Positions 24,182 through 30,231 of a stretch of DNA of 30,231 bases are shown piece by piece. The notes below the pieces were generated by a model. It did not search any database. It was not told the origin of the DNA and saw only the letters and a list, made by a program, of their open reading frames with translations. The position numbers and the translations under genes are program-made. Each line of letters starts with the position of its first letter. Position 1 is the stretch's first letter. Source of the DNA: Frankiales bacterium (GTDB lineage Bacteria; Actinomycetota; Actinomycetes; Mycobacteriales; SCTD01); the NCBI GenBank assembly GCA_025965735.1, contig JAOPWK010000218.1, positions 1 through 30,231 on the forward strand. The letters are read 5' to 3'.

Positions 24182-24187
24182 TAGACT
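24182..24187 (+). promoter_or_regulatory. Putative -10 box of the tRNA-Gln/tRNA-Glu unit
   Basis: TAGACT lies 39 bases before tRNA-Gln, in the 84-base gap after gltX, and would start a precursor covering both tRNAs. No convincing -35 box was seen at the usual spacing. Confidence 0.4.
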
Positions 24188-24226
24188 TCTCGCCGGACCG
24201 CAGGGGCGACCCCCCGGCGGCCTCCA

Positions 24227-24298
24227 TGGGGTATGGGGTAATTGGCAGCCCGACGGTTTCTGGTTCCGTTAGTCTTGGTTCGAGTCCAGGTACCCCAG
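24227..24298 (+). tRNA. tRNA-Gln (anticodon CTG)
   Basis: A 72-base cloverleaf with acceptor stem TGGGGTA/TACCCCA, a D arm with a three-pair GGG/CCC stem, anticodon loop TTCTGGT with CTG, and T arm CTTGG-TTCGAGT-CCAGG. The discriminator is G and CCA is not encoded. In the anticodon stem (ACGGT/TCCGT) the pair next to the loop, 31-39, is T-T instead of the usual A-T. Confidence 0.95.
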
Positions 24299-24334
24299 CG
24301 CACGACCGCTCGACAACTTCATCTGCACGCCTAG

Positions 24335-24407
24335 GGCCCCGTCGTCTAGCGGCCTAGGACGCCGCCCTCTCACGGCGGTAGCGAGGGTTCGAATCCCTTC
24401 GGGGCTA
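24335..24407 (+). tRNA. tRNA-Glu (anticodon CTC)
   Basis: A 73-base cloverleaf with acceptor stem GGCCCCG/CGGGGCT, D stem GTC/GAC, anticodon stem CCGCC/GGCGG around loop CTCTCAC (anticodon CTC), and T arm GAGGG-TTCGAAT-CCCTT. The discriminator is A and CCA is not encoded. It follows tRNA-Gln by 36 bases and probably shares its precursor. Confidence 0.96.
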
Positions 24408-24415
24408 CGTAACGT

Positions 24416-24448
24416 GACTGTCCGACCACATCATGTGGTCGGACAGTC
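24416..24448. terminator. Bidirectional hairpin between tRNA-Glu and the HNH gene
   Basis: GACTGTCCGACCACA and TGTGGTCGGACAGTC form a perfect 15-pair stem with loop TCA. The loop is the TGA stop codon of the minus-strand HNH gene. The hairpin begins nine bases after tRNA-Glu, so it can end transcription from both sides. No T-run follows on either strand. Confidence 0.6.
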
Positions 24449-25150
24449 GCCGTTCGGGAGACCTGTCTCCGGGTCCAGGTCCAGACCCAGGGCGCTCACG
24501 GCTTCCACGTCGTAACGGCGCAGCATCGCCCATGCCCAGTCCAGCTTGTCCGCCACGCGTTGCCCCTTCGGCTGCGCTGTCGACCACAGCTCGAGGTTCT
24601 CGAGCCGGTTGTCGAGGCGTTCGCCGTTGACGTGATGCACCACTTCGTCCGGCCTCAGCGGGCGGCCGAGCGAAGCCGCCAACACGAGCCGGTGCTCGAA
24701 CTCGGCCCGACGCCCGGGCGGCACCAGGTGCCGCTCGTCCGGTCGGACGGCACGCCACCAGTAGCCGTGGCTGATCGAGCCGTCGCCTGTGATCGTGCGG
24801 AGCGGCCCGCCTGCAGTCGGATCGCCGTGCTTGCGGCGACGCTCGCTGTGCGACCGGCACAGGCCAGCGCTGACGGCGCCGCGGGGGCAGCCTTCGACCT
24901 GGCAGGTGTCCGCCTTCGGCCGGGTCAACGGCACGTCCGCGCGCACGTCGCCCGTGCGGCTCCAGCGCAGGTAGTGGCCGTGGCACCAGCCCCGGGTGAC
25001 CGCTGCACGCCCGCAGCTGCTCACGGCGCAGGTGGTCGGCGCCCGGTCCGGCTGCACCTGACCGTGTCGCAGCAGCTGCTTGTAGTGCCGCCCGCAGTGC
25101 CCGCGCGCGTAGACCTCGCGGTCGCAGTCGAGGGTCTCGCAGATCCGCAT
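24431..25150 (-). CDS. HNH endonuclease with three N-terminal zinc-finger-like repeats
   Basis: A 239-residue protein with two parts. The first 110 residues are three tandem repeats, each exactly C-x4-C-x9-C-x2-H: Cys4/9/19-His22, Cys41/46/56-His59 and Cys83/88/98-His101. Each is followed by a basic R/K-rich helix ending in G or GD, so each likely binds zinc and DNA. Residues about 149-192 are an HNH nuclease core: EHRLVLAASLGRPLRPDE, then VHHVNGERLDNRLENLELW with His172, His173, Asn175, Asn181 and Asn185. Such proteins occur in actinobacteria and phages and may be mobile or homing-type nucleases. It lies directly after tRNA-Glu, convergent to it. The -10-like CAGCCT lies six bases before its ATG. 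Confidence 0.85.
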   Translation of the reverse strand: MRICETLDCDREVYARGHCGRHYKQLLRHGQVQPDRAPTTCAVSSCGRAAVTRGWCHGHYLRWSRTGDVRADVPLTRPKADTCQVEGCPRGAVSAGLCRSHSERRRKHGDPTAGGPLRTITGDGSISHGYWWRAVRPDERHLVPPGRRAEFEHRLVLAASLGRPLRPDEVVHHVNGERLDNRLENLELWSTAQPKGQRVADKLDWAWAMLRRYDVEAVSALGLDLDPETGLPNGDCPTT

Positions 25151-25213
25151 GCGGTCAGGCTGGCTCCAGGGTCCGACAAGCCGACGCGAGCATCCACAGG
25201 CGGCAGGTGGCGC

Positions 25214-25438
25214 TCAGCCGGCGACGACGTGCAGGCGGCGCTGCGGGGCGAGCCCGAGCTCCTCCGGCGTGCCCCAGGACCCCAGCAGGGCGTCCAGGAG
25301 CTCCGCCGGCAGGTGCTGCACGGGCGCCGCGGACACGGCCGTGACCACGTCCTCGTTCCGCACGCGGAGAGCCTCGAGGTCGGCGACGGGTGCCGGGCGG
25401 CGGGAGGTGCGGGTGGCGGCGTGCAGCGAGGGGGTCAC
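25214..25438 (-). CDS. Hypothetical small protein
   Basis: From the GTG at 25438 this frame encodes 74 residues, including VADLEALRVRNEDVVTAVS and LPAELLDALLGSWGTPEELG. I do not recognise a family. It has no signal peptide or membrane segment; the middle and C-terminus look helical. CACTGT ends six bases before the GTG, matching the leaderless pattern of neighbouring genes. A longer in-frame start at 25549 would overlap the end of the IclR-type gene and is less likely. It lies between the HNH gene and the regulator on the same strand. Coding status is moderately supported by length, start context and codon use. Confidence 0.45.
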   Translation of the reverse strand: MTPSLHAATRTSRRPAPVADLEALRVRNEDVVTAVSAAPVQHLPAELLDALLGSWGTPEELGLAPQRRLHVVAG

Positions 25439-25517
25439 GGGTCGACAGTGCCGCCCAACTGCGGCGGGCGCCATGGCCCGTTGTGACCGTTCTTGGGGTA
25501 GTTCGCCCCGGTCCCCG

Positions 25518-26210
25518 CTAGTCGGCGGCGAGCTCGGCGGCCGCGGCAAGGACGGCAGGGGCGTGCAGGCGCCCGGGGGAGCGGGTCAGCCGCTCCAGCG
25601 GCCCGCTCACGCTCACCGCGGCCACCACGGCTCCGCCGCGGGTGCGGACCGGCGCCGACACCGAGGCCACGCCGGACTCGCGCTCGGCCACCGAGTGGGC
25701 CCAGCCCCGACGCCGGACCTCGGCCAGGGTCCGCGGGGTGAAGGCCGCTGTCCGCACCAGCGGGTCCTCGGGCGCCCAGGCGAGCAGCACCTGGGCCGCG
25801 GAACCGGCCGTCATCGGCAGCGAGCTCCCGACAGGCACGGTGTCCCGCAGGCCGCTGCCGCGCTCGGCCGCCGCGACGCAGACCCGCTGCTCGCCCTGTC
25901 GCCGGTACAGCTGGGCGCTCTCGCCCGTCGTGTCCCGCAGCCGCGGGAGCACCCCGGCAGCCCGCTCCAGCAGGTCGTCGCCGACGGGTCCGCCGGCGAG
26001 CTCGCCGAGCCGGGGTCCGAGCCGCCAGCGCCCGTGGCGGTCCCGGGCCAGCAGCCGGTGCACCTCGAGCGCCACGGCCAGCCGGTGCACCGTGGCCCGC
26101 GACAGCCCCGTCCGCTCCACCAGGGCGGCCAGCGAGGTGGCGCCGGACTCCACCGCCTCCAGCACGAGGACGGACTTGTCCAGGACGCCGACTCCGCTAC
26201 TCTGTTCCAC
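25518..26210 (-). CDS. IclR-family regulator of leucine genes (NdgR/LtbR-like)
   Basis: A 230-residue IclR-family protein. Residues about 8-60 form the winged helix-turn-helix (TSLAALVERTGLSRATVHRLAVALEVHRLL), and residues about 75-230 the effector-binding domain. It is divergent from leuC with 29 bases between starts. This arrangement is conserved with NdgR in Streptomyces and LtbR in Corynebacterium, known regulators of leuCD and other amino acid genes. The GTG at 26210 lies six bases after a minus-strand TAGTGT -10, so the mRNA is probably leaderless. A TAGTGACACTA palindrome overlaps that -10, suggesting control of both its own gene and leuCD. Confidence 0.9.
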   Translation of the reverse strand: MEQSSGVGVLDKSVLVLEAVESGATSLAALVERTGLSRATVHRLAVALEVHRLLARDRHGRWRLGPRLGELAGGPVGDDLLERAAGVLPRLRDTTGESAQLYRRQGEQRVCVAAAERGSGLRDTVPVGSSLPMTAGSAAQVLLAWAPEDPLVRTAAFTPRTLAEVRRRGWAHSVAERESGVASVSAPVRTRGGAVVAAVSVSGPLERLTRSPGRLHAPAVLAAAAELAAD

Positions 26211-26211
26211 G

Positions 26212-26222
26212 TAGTGACACTA
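26212..26222. promoter_or_regulatory. Palindrome between the IclR-type gene and leuC
   Basis: TAGTGACACTA is a perfect palindrome around a central base. Its right half on the minus strand is the -10 TAGTGT of the regulator. It abuts TAACTT (26221-26226), a possible leuC -10. An imperfect, wider palindrome GTTCCAC-GTA-GTGACAC covers 26204-26220. Binding by the IclR-type protein is likely but inferred. Confidence 0.5.
26217..26222 (-). promoter_or_regulatory. Putative -10 box of the leaderless IclR-type gene
   Basis: On the minus strand TAGTGT is followed by six bases (CACTAC) and the GTG start at 26210. It lies within the TAGTGACACTA palindrome. Confidence 0.45.
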
Positions 26223-26226
26223 ACTT
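26221..26226 (+). promoter_or_regulatory. Putative -10 box of leuCD
   Basis: TAACTT lies 13 bases before the leuC ATG at 26240 and overlaps the end of the palindrome. No clear -35 box is visible. Confidence 0.35.
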
Positions 26227-26239
26227 CTCACATGCTGGG

Positions 26240-27649
26240 ATGGCAACGATGGGTCGCACGCTCGCCGAGAAGGTCTGGGACGCGCACGTCGTCCGTCGCG
26301 CCGAGGGCGAGCCGGACCTCGTCTACATCGACCTGCACCTCGTCCACGAGGTCACCAGCCCGCAGGCCTTCGACGGCCTGCGCCTGGCCGGCCGCACCGT
26401 CCGCCGGCCGGACCTCACCCTCGCCACCGAGGACCACAACGTCCCGACGACCGGGCTCGTCATCGAGGACCCCGTCAGCCGCACGCAGGTGGAGACGCTG
26501 CGCAAGAACTGCGGCGAGTTCGGCATCCGCCTGCACCCGATGGGCGATGCGGGCCAGGGGATCGTGCACGTCATCGGCCCGCAGCTCGGGGTCACCCAGC
26601 CCGGCATGACGATCGTCTGCGGCGACAGCCACACCAGCACCCACGGCGCGTTCGGCGCGCTGGCCTTCGGGATCGGCACCAGCGAGGTCGAGCACGTCCT
26701 CGCCACCCAGACGCTCCCGCTGGTCCGCCCGCGCACGATGGCGGTGCACGTCGAGGGCGCGCTCCAGCCGGGCGTCAGCGCCAAGGACCTCGTGCTCGCG
26801 CTCATCGCGCAGGTCGGCACCAGCGGCGGGCAGGGTCACGTCGTCGAGTACCGCGGCGAGGCGGTCCGCGCGCTGTCCATGGAGGGCCGGATGACGGTCT
26901 GCAACATGAGCATCGAGTGGGGCGCCCGCGCCGGCATGGTCGCGCCCGACGAGACGACCTACGCCTACCTGAAGGGCCGTCCGCACGCCCCGCAGGGTGT
27001 CGACTGGGACGCCGCCGTGCAGGCCTGGGACGCGCTGCGCAGTGACGAGGACGCGGTGTACGACAAGGAGGTCGTCCTCGACGCCGCCGCCGTGACGCCC
27101 TTCGTCACGTGGGGGACCAACCCCGCACAGGGGGTCCCGTTGGGTGCGACCGTGCCTGACCCGCAGTCGATGCCGGCCGGCAGCGAGCGCGACGCGGCCG
27201 AGCGCGCGCTGGCGTACATGGGCCTGCAGGCAGGCACGCCCATGCGGGAGGTGGCCGTCGACACCGTCTTCCTCGGGTCCTGCACCAACGGCCGGATGGA
27301 GGACCTGCGCGCCGCCGCCGACGTGCTGCGCGGCCGCAAGGTCGCCCCGGGCGTACGCGCCATGGTGGTGCCCGGTTCGATGCTGGTGAAGCTGCAGGCA
27401 GAGCAGGAGGGCCTGGACGAGGTCTTCCGCGAGGCGGGCTTCGACTGGCGTAACGCCGGGTGCTCGATGTGCTTGGGCATGAACCCCGACATCCTCCAGC
27501 CGGGGGAGCGCAGCGCCTCCACCTCGAACCGCAACTTCGAGGGCCGGCAGGGGCGAGGCGCGCGCACCCACCTGGTCTCACCCGAGGTCGCCGCCGCGAC
27601 CGCTGTGGCCGGCCGGCTGGCCGCTCCCGCCGACCTGCAGGAGGTCTGA
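26240..27649 (+). CDS. leuC: 3-isopropylmalate dehydratase large subunit
   Basis: LeuC with LeuD isomerises 2-isopropylmalate to 3-isopropylmalate. The protein is 469 residues, aconitase-fold, and begins with GRTLAEKVWDAHVV. [4Fe-4S] ligands are visible at Cys348 (GSCTNGR), Cys408 and Cys411 (GCSMCLGMNPD). Other family segments are EDHNVPT, GDSHTSTHGAFGALAFGIGTSEVEHVLATQ and SNRNFEGRQG. The ATG at 26240 is used; a second ATG nine bases downstream is possible. It is the first gene of leuCD, driven from the IclR-type intergenic region, and ends one base before leuD. Confidence 0.97.
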   Translation: MATMGRTLAEKVWDAHVVRRAEGEPDLVYIDLHLVHEVTSPQAFDGLRLAGRTVRRPDLTLATEDHNVPTTGLVIEDPVSRTQVETLRKNCGEFGIRLHPMGDAGQGIVHVIGPQLGVTQPGMTIVCGDSHTSTHGAFGALAFGIGTSEVEHVLATQTLPLVRPRTMAVHVEGALQPGVSAKDLVLALIAQVGTSGGQGHVVEYRGEAVRALSMEGRMTVCNMSIEWGARAGMVAPDETTYAYLKGRPHAPQGVDWDAAVQAWDALRSDEDAVYDKEVVLDAAAVTPFVTWGTNPAQGVPLGATVPDPQSMPAGSERDAAERALAYMGLQAGTPMREVAVDTVFLGSCTNGRMEDLRAAADVLRGRKVAPGVRAMVVPGSMLVKLQAEQEGLDEVFREAGFDWRNAGCSMCLGMNPDILQPGERSASTSNRNFEGRQGRGARTHLVSPEVAAATAVAGRLAAPADLQEV

Positions 27650-27650
27650 C

Positions 27651-28250
27651 ATGGACGCCTTCACCACCCACACCGGTCGCGCCGTCCCGCTGCGCCGCAG
27701 CGACGTCGACACCGACCAGATCATCCCGAGCGACTGGCTGAAGCGGGTCGAGCGCACCGGCTTCGGCCGCGGGCTGTTCAGCCAGTGGCGCGAGGACCCG
27801 TCGTTCGTCCTCAACGCCGCGCAGCACGCCGGCGCCAGCATCCTGGTCGCCGGCGAGAACTTCGGGACCGGGTCGTCGCGTGAGCACGCGGTCTGGGCCC
27901 TTCAGGACTTCGGCTTCCGCGCCGTGGTCAGTCCCCGCTTCGCCGACATCTTCCGCAGCAACGCGCTCAAGGGCGGGCTCGTACCCGTGCAGCTGGACGC
28001 GCCGGTCGTCGAGCAGCTGATGGCGCTCGTCGAGCAGCGGCCGGACCTGCCCGTGACGGTGGACCTGGGGGCGCGCGAGCTGCGTGCCGCGGACCTCGTC
28101 GCCCCCTTCCCGCTGGACGATTTCACCCGCTGGCGCCTCATGGAGGGCCTCGACGACATCGGCTTGACGCTGCGCGCCGAGCCCGAGATCGCCTCGTACG
28201 AGGCCGTGCGCGCCGCACACCTGCCCACCACGACCGTCGGCTCCAGGTGA
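27651..28250 (+). CDS. leuD: 3-isopropylmalate dehydratase small subunit
   Basis: LeuD supplies the swivelling domain that completes the isomerase active site with LeuC. The protein is 199 residues. SDVDTDQIIPSDWLKRVERTGFG and the substrate-recognition segment GENFGTGSSREHAVWALQDFGFRAVVSPRFADIF are present. AGGAG in the end of leuC serves as its ribosome-binding site, and only one base separates the two genes. The stop codon overlaps the start of the next small gene. Confidence 0.96.
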   Translation: MDAFTTHTGRAVPLRRSDVDTDQIIPSDWLKRVERTGFGRGLFSQWREDPSFVLNAAQHAGASILVAGENFGTGSSREHAVWALQDFGFRAVVSPRFADIFRSNALKGGLVPVQLDAPVVEQLMALVEQRPDLPVTVDLGARELRAADLVAPFPLDDFTRWRLMEGLDDIGLTLRAEPEIASYEAVRAAHLPTTTVGSR

Positions 28251-28480
28251 GCGAGGAGCTCGCCGCCGAGCTCGCCGTGCGCCTCCGCGACGCTCACCGC
28301 AGGGTGGCCGCGCTGGACGCTTCCCCGGACGAGAAGGCCCGTGTGGCAAGGAGACTCATCGCGCTCACCGACGCCAGCAAGCACGACGTGACGAGGGCGT
28401 CGGCCCGGCTGGACCTGCTCCTCGCGGACCTCGACGCAGGCCTGGTGCCCCCGGACGAGACGCCGGACCAGCCGCTCTAG
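28247..28480 (+). CDS. Small hypothetical protein coupled to leuD
   Basis: A 77-residue protein whose GTG overlaps the leuD TGA (GTGA). It is charged and predicted helical: ELAAELAVRLRDAHRRVAALDASPDEKARVARRLIALTDASKHD, then an acidic, proline-rich tail (LVPPDETPDQPL). No cysteines, signal or membrane segment are present. I recognise no characterised family. The start/stop overlap and the open frame between leuD and HU support it as a real gene that is co-translated with leuD. Confidence 0.65.
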   Translation: MSEELAAELAVRLRDAHRRVAALDASPDEKARVARRLIALTDASKHDVTRASARLDLLLADLDAGLVPPDETPDQPL

Positions 28481-28526
28481 CCTGGCAAAGCCCTTGCGAC
28501 ACAAGGAACTGCCGGTGCTCAGGTCG

Positions 28527-28555
28527 TTGTGATGACCGCTCCCGGGGCCTAGCCT
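28527..28555 (+). promoter_or_regulatory. Promoter of the HU gene
   Basis: TTGTGA (28527-28532), a 17-base spacer and TAGCCT (28550-28555) form a clear promoter. The 5' leader would be about 42 bases, with a strong ribosome-binding site AAGGAG (28593-28598) five bases before the GTG. A CCTTG-N5-CAAGG inverted repeat lies upstream at 28492-28506. Confidence 0.65.
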
Positions 28556-28603
28556 GCGCGCCCAAGGGGCAGAGCGCCTCGGCAGTGCACCCAAGGAGCC
28601 GTC

Positions 28604-29461
28604 GTGAACAAGTCCGAGCTGATCGAGGTTGTCACCGAGAAGCTCGGTGACCGGAAGACGGCGACCGCCGCGGTCGAGGGTGTCGTCGACGCCATCACGC
28701 GCGCTGTCGCCAAGGGCGAGAAGGTCGGCATCAGCGGCTTCGGCGTCTTCGAGCGCGTCGACCGTGCGGCCCGCACCGCCCGCAACCCGGCCACCGGTGC
28801 GGCCGTGAAGCTGAAGAAGACCTCCGTCCCGAAGTTCCGTCCTGGCCAGGGCTTCAAGGACATCGTCAGCGGCGCCAAGAAGCTCCCCGCCGGCAGCAGC
28901 TCCGGCGCCCGCGCCGTCACGGCCCGCGCCGGTTCAGCCGTGAAGAGCGCTGCTGGTCCGGTGGCCTCGGCCGCCGGCAAGGCTCCGGCCAAGGCCGCGT
29001 CCGCGACGAAGTCTGCTGCCAAGGCCGCCGCCAAGGCTCCGGCCAAGGCCGCGAAGGCTGCTGCTCCGTCGAAGTCGGCTGCCAAGGCTCCGGCCAAGGC
29101 CGCGACGAAGTCGGCTGCTGCTCCGGCGAAGTCGGCTGCGAAGGCGCCCGCGAAGTCCGCGGCGAAGGCTCCCGCCAAGGCGGCCACGAAGAGCGCGGCC
29201 AAGGCGCCGGCGAAGTCCGCGGCCAAGGCTCCGGCGAAGGCGGCGACGAAGAGCGCGGCCAAGGCGCCGGCCAAGAGTGCGGCCAAGGCACCGGCCAAGA
29301 GCGCGGTCAAGGCACCGGCGAAGGCGGCGACCAAGAGTGCGGCCAAGGCGCCGGCCAAGTCGGCGGCCAAGGCTCCGGCGAAGGCGGCCACGAAGAGCGC
29401 CGCCAAGGCGCCGGCCAAGAGCGCGGCCAAGGCGCCGGCCAAGAAGGCCGCCAAGAAGTAG
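28604..29461 (+). CDS. hup: HU-family nucleoid protein with long Lys/Ala/Pro tail
   Basis: A 285-residue two-part protein. Residues 1-90 are a canonical HU fold (NKSELIEVVTEKLGDRK, then GFGVFERVDRAARTARNPATG with the DNA-intercalating proline). The remaining 190 or so residues are almost only Ala, Lys, Pro, Ser and Thr, built from KAPAKSAA and KAPAKAATKSAA units, like the eukaryotic histone H1 tail. This matches actinobacterial HupB/HupS. Such proteins compact DNA, and the tail binds and bridges DNA and can be modified on lysine. The GTG start has AAGGAG five bases away. It follows leuCD as in Mycobacterium. A strong hairpin follows the stop. Confidence 0.95.
   Translation: MNKSELIEVVTEKLGDRKTATAAVEGVVDAITRAVAKGEKVGISGFGVFERVDRAARTARNPATGAAVKLKKTSVPKFRPGQGFKDIVSGAKKLPAGSSSGARAVTARAGSAVKSAAGPVASAAGKAPAKAASATKSAAKAAAKAPAKAAKAAAPSKSAAKAPAKAATKSAAAPAKSAAKAPAKSAAKAPAKAATKSAAKAPAKSAAKAPAKAATKSAAKAPAKSAAKAPAKSAVKAPAKAATKSAAKAPAKSAAKAPAKAATKSAAKAPAKSAAKAPAKKAAKK
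28980..29457 (+). repeat. In-frame tandem repeats encoding the HU tail
   Basis: Near-identical units of about 24 and 36 bases (coding KAPAKSAA and KAPAKAATKSAA) recur through the tail, with variation mostly in third codon positions. A larger period of about 60 bases is visible. Such repeats can gain or lose units by slippage without frameshift. Confidence 0.8.
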
Positions 29462-29473
29462 CTCGTCCCGTCC

Positions 29474-29501
29474 CGAAGGCCCCGCTCCGGCGGGGCCTTC
29501 G
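29474..29501. terminator. Bidirectional terminator between HU and cofC/fbiD
   Basis: CGAAGGCCCCGC and GCGGGGCCTTCG form a perfect 12-pair stem around a TCCG tetraloop, between two convergent stop codons. The plus strand lacks a T-run. Confidence 0.7.
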
Positions 29502-29514
29502 GCGTTCCCGGCAC

Positions 29515-30156
29515 CTAGACCGGCAGCCCAGCGGCGACGGCCGCGGTGCGAGCGCCCACGCCGAGCAGCAGCGCGTCCCGGAGGTCTGACGGGGTGTCCA
29601 CGTCCCGCCGGATGGCCGCGGGACCGCTCAGCTCCACGGCGCCTCCCAGGAGGTGTCGCTCGCGGGAACCGGGCCCGTACGACGGCAGGAGCGACGCGGG
29701 GGCGGAGGCGGCCAACAACGTCGTCCCCGTGCCGGCGGAGTCGGCGACGAAGGCGCGCCCGCCGACGGGGACGGCCGCCAGCGCCGCGCGCAGGTCCGAG
29801 GGCGTCAGCGCGGGCAGGTCCGAGGAGACCGTCGCGATGCCGAGGTCCGCCCGGCCGGCCCGCAGCAGCTCCGCCCCGTGCTCGAGCGCCGGGTTGAGGC
29901 CGGCGTCCGGATCGTCCGGCGCGACCCGCGCCCCCAGAGCGGCCAGGGCGGCGGCGGCGTCCGGGTCGTCGGTCACCACGAGGACCTGCTCCACCAGCGA
30001 GCAGTCGAGCGCCGCGGCCACGACGTCAGCGGCGAACGCGAGCGCCAGCTCGCGGCGGGCGGCGTCGCCGTACGCCGACAGCCGGGACTTGGCCACGGCC
30101 AGCCGCTTCACCGGCACCACGACGCCCCAGGCAGCGGGTGGAGGGGCGGCAGGCAC
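29515..30156 (-). CDS. fbiD: CofC/FbiD-type guanylyltransferase of coenzyme F420 synthesis
   Basis: A 213-residue nucleotidyltransferase of the CofC family. It activates phosphoenolpyruvate or 2-phospho-L-lactate with GTP to form the side-chain precursor of coenzyme F420; in mycobacteria the FbiD enzyme uses phosphoenolpyruvate. PVKRLAVAKSRLS (15-27) is the nucleotide-binding loop, SSDLPAL (111-117) holds the metal aspartate, and DAGLNPAL and DVDTPSDLR are conserved. The GTG at 30156 gives the normal length. The frame stays open to the window end with no clear ribosome-binding site, so the exact start is uncertain. Its presence predicts an F420-producing organism. It is convergent with the HU gene. 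Confidence 0.88.
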   Translation of the reverse strand: MPAAPPPAAWGVVVPVKRLAVAKSRLSAYGDAARRELALAFAADVVAAALDCSLVEQVLVVTDDPDAAAALAALGARVAPDDPDAGLNPALEHGAELLRAGRADLGIATVSSDLPALTPSDLRAALAAVPVGGRAFVADSAGTGTTLLAASAPASLLPSYGPGSRERHLLGGAVELSGPAAIRRDVDTPSDLRDALLLGVGARTAAVAAGLPV

Positions 30157-30231
30157 GACGAGGAAGTCTCGCAGCCGCAGGGGGTCCTCGACACGGCGGG
30201 GCGCGGCACGGAAGGATCGGCCTCCAACGGA

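Noticed and set aside
24556..24575. CCCCTTCGG-like match to the tRNA-Glu 3' end within the HNH gene, as a possible attachment-site duplicate
   Set aside because: Too short and interrupted; no direct repeat of the tRNA 3' end and no integrase were found.
28980..29457. Regular short repeats that might suggest a CRISPR array
   Set aside because: The repeats are in frame in the HU tail, have no unique spacers, and encode Lys/Ala/Pro units.

Overview
The window is about 30 kb of very GC-rich DNA with strong third-position GC bias, frequent GTG starts and dense gene packing, typical of the class Actinomycetes. The genus cannot be fixed from the sequence. Gene content and order (ilvB-ilvN-ilvC, serA, leuB, FAH-family hydrolase, gltX, tRNA-Gln/tRNA-Glu, divergent IclR-family regulator and leuC-leuD, HU, CofC/FbiD) follow the chromosomal branched-chain amino acid region of Mycobacterium and Streptomyces. 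This is chromosomal backbone with a few accessory insertions.

Layout. Positions 1-3335 (minus strand) hold a partial PucR/CdaR-type regulator, a cytochrome P450, an alpha/beta hydrolase and a small PH-domain membrane protein. Positions 3372-9267 carry ilvD, a divergent DUF3152-type lipoprotein, a leader-peptide attenuator, and the ilvB-ilvN-ilvC operon. Positions 9322-11619 (minus) encode a secreted metalloprotease with three C-terminal repeat domains. Positions 11765-18812 carry serA, a hydrolase, a second leader peptide, leuA, leuB, ilvE and a CBS-domain protein. Positions 18835-21883 hold an uncharacterised trio: two serine esterases and an ATP-grasp enzyme. Then come an FAH-family hydrolase overlapping gltX, tRNA-Gln(CTG) and tRNA-Glu(CTC). 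Positions 24431-25438 (minus) hold an HNH endonuclease with three zinc-finger-like repeats and a small hypothetical gene. The end carries the IclR-family regulator divergent from leuC-leuD, a small protein, HU with a long Lys/Ala/Pro tail, and convergent cofC/fbiD.

How it works together. The IlvBN, IlvC, IlvD and IlvE enzymes make valine and isoleucine, and LeuA, LeuCD, LeuB and IlvE make leucine; SerA feeds serine. Several control layers can be read from the sequence. An ilvB leader peptide with Leu and Val codons precedes a clear intrinsic terminator. A leuA leader peptide with three Leu codons overlaps the preceding stop codon. An identical inverted repeat (TGGGAC-N4-GTCCCA) lies in the ilvB and leuB promoters. 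A palindrome (TAGTGACACTA) lies between the IclR-type gene and leuC.

The most general pattern is a TANNNT-like -10 hexamer ending only 6-8 bases before the start codon of many genes, predicting many leaderless mRNAs. The least understood content is the esterase-esterase-ATP-grasp cassette.
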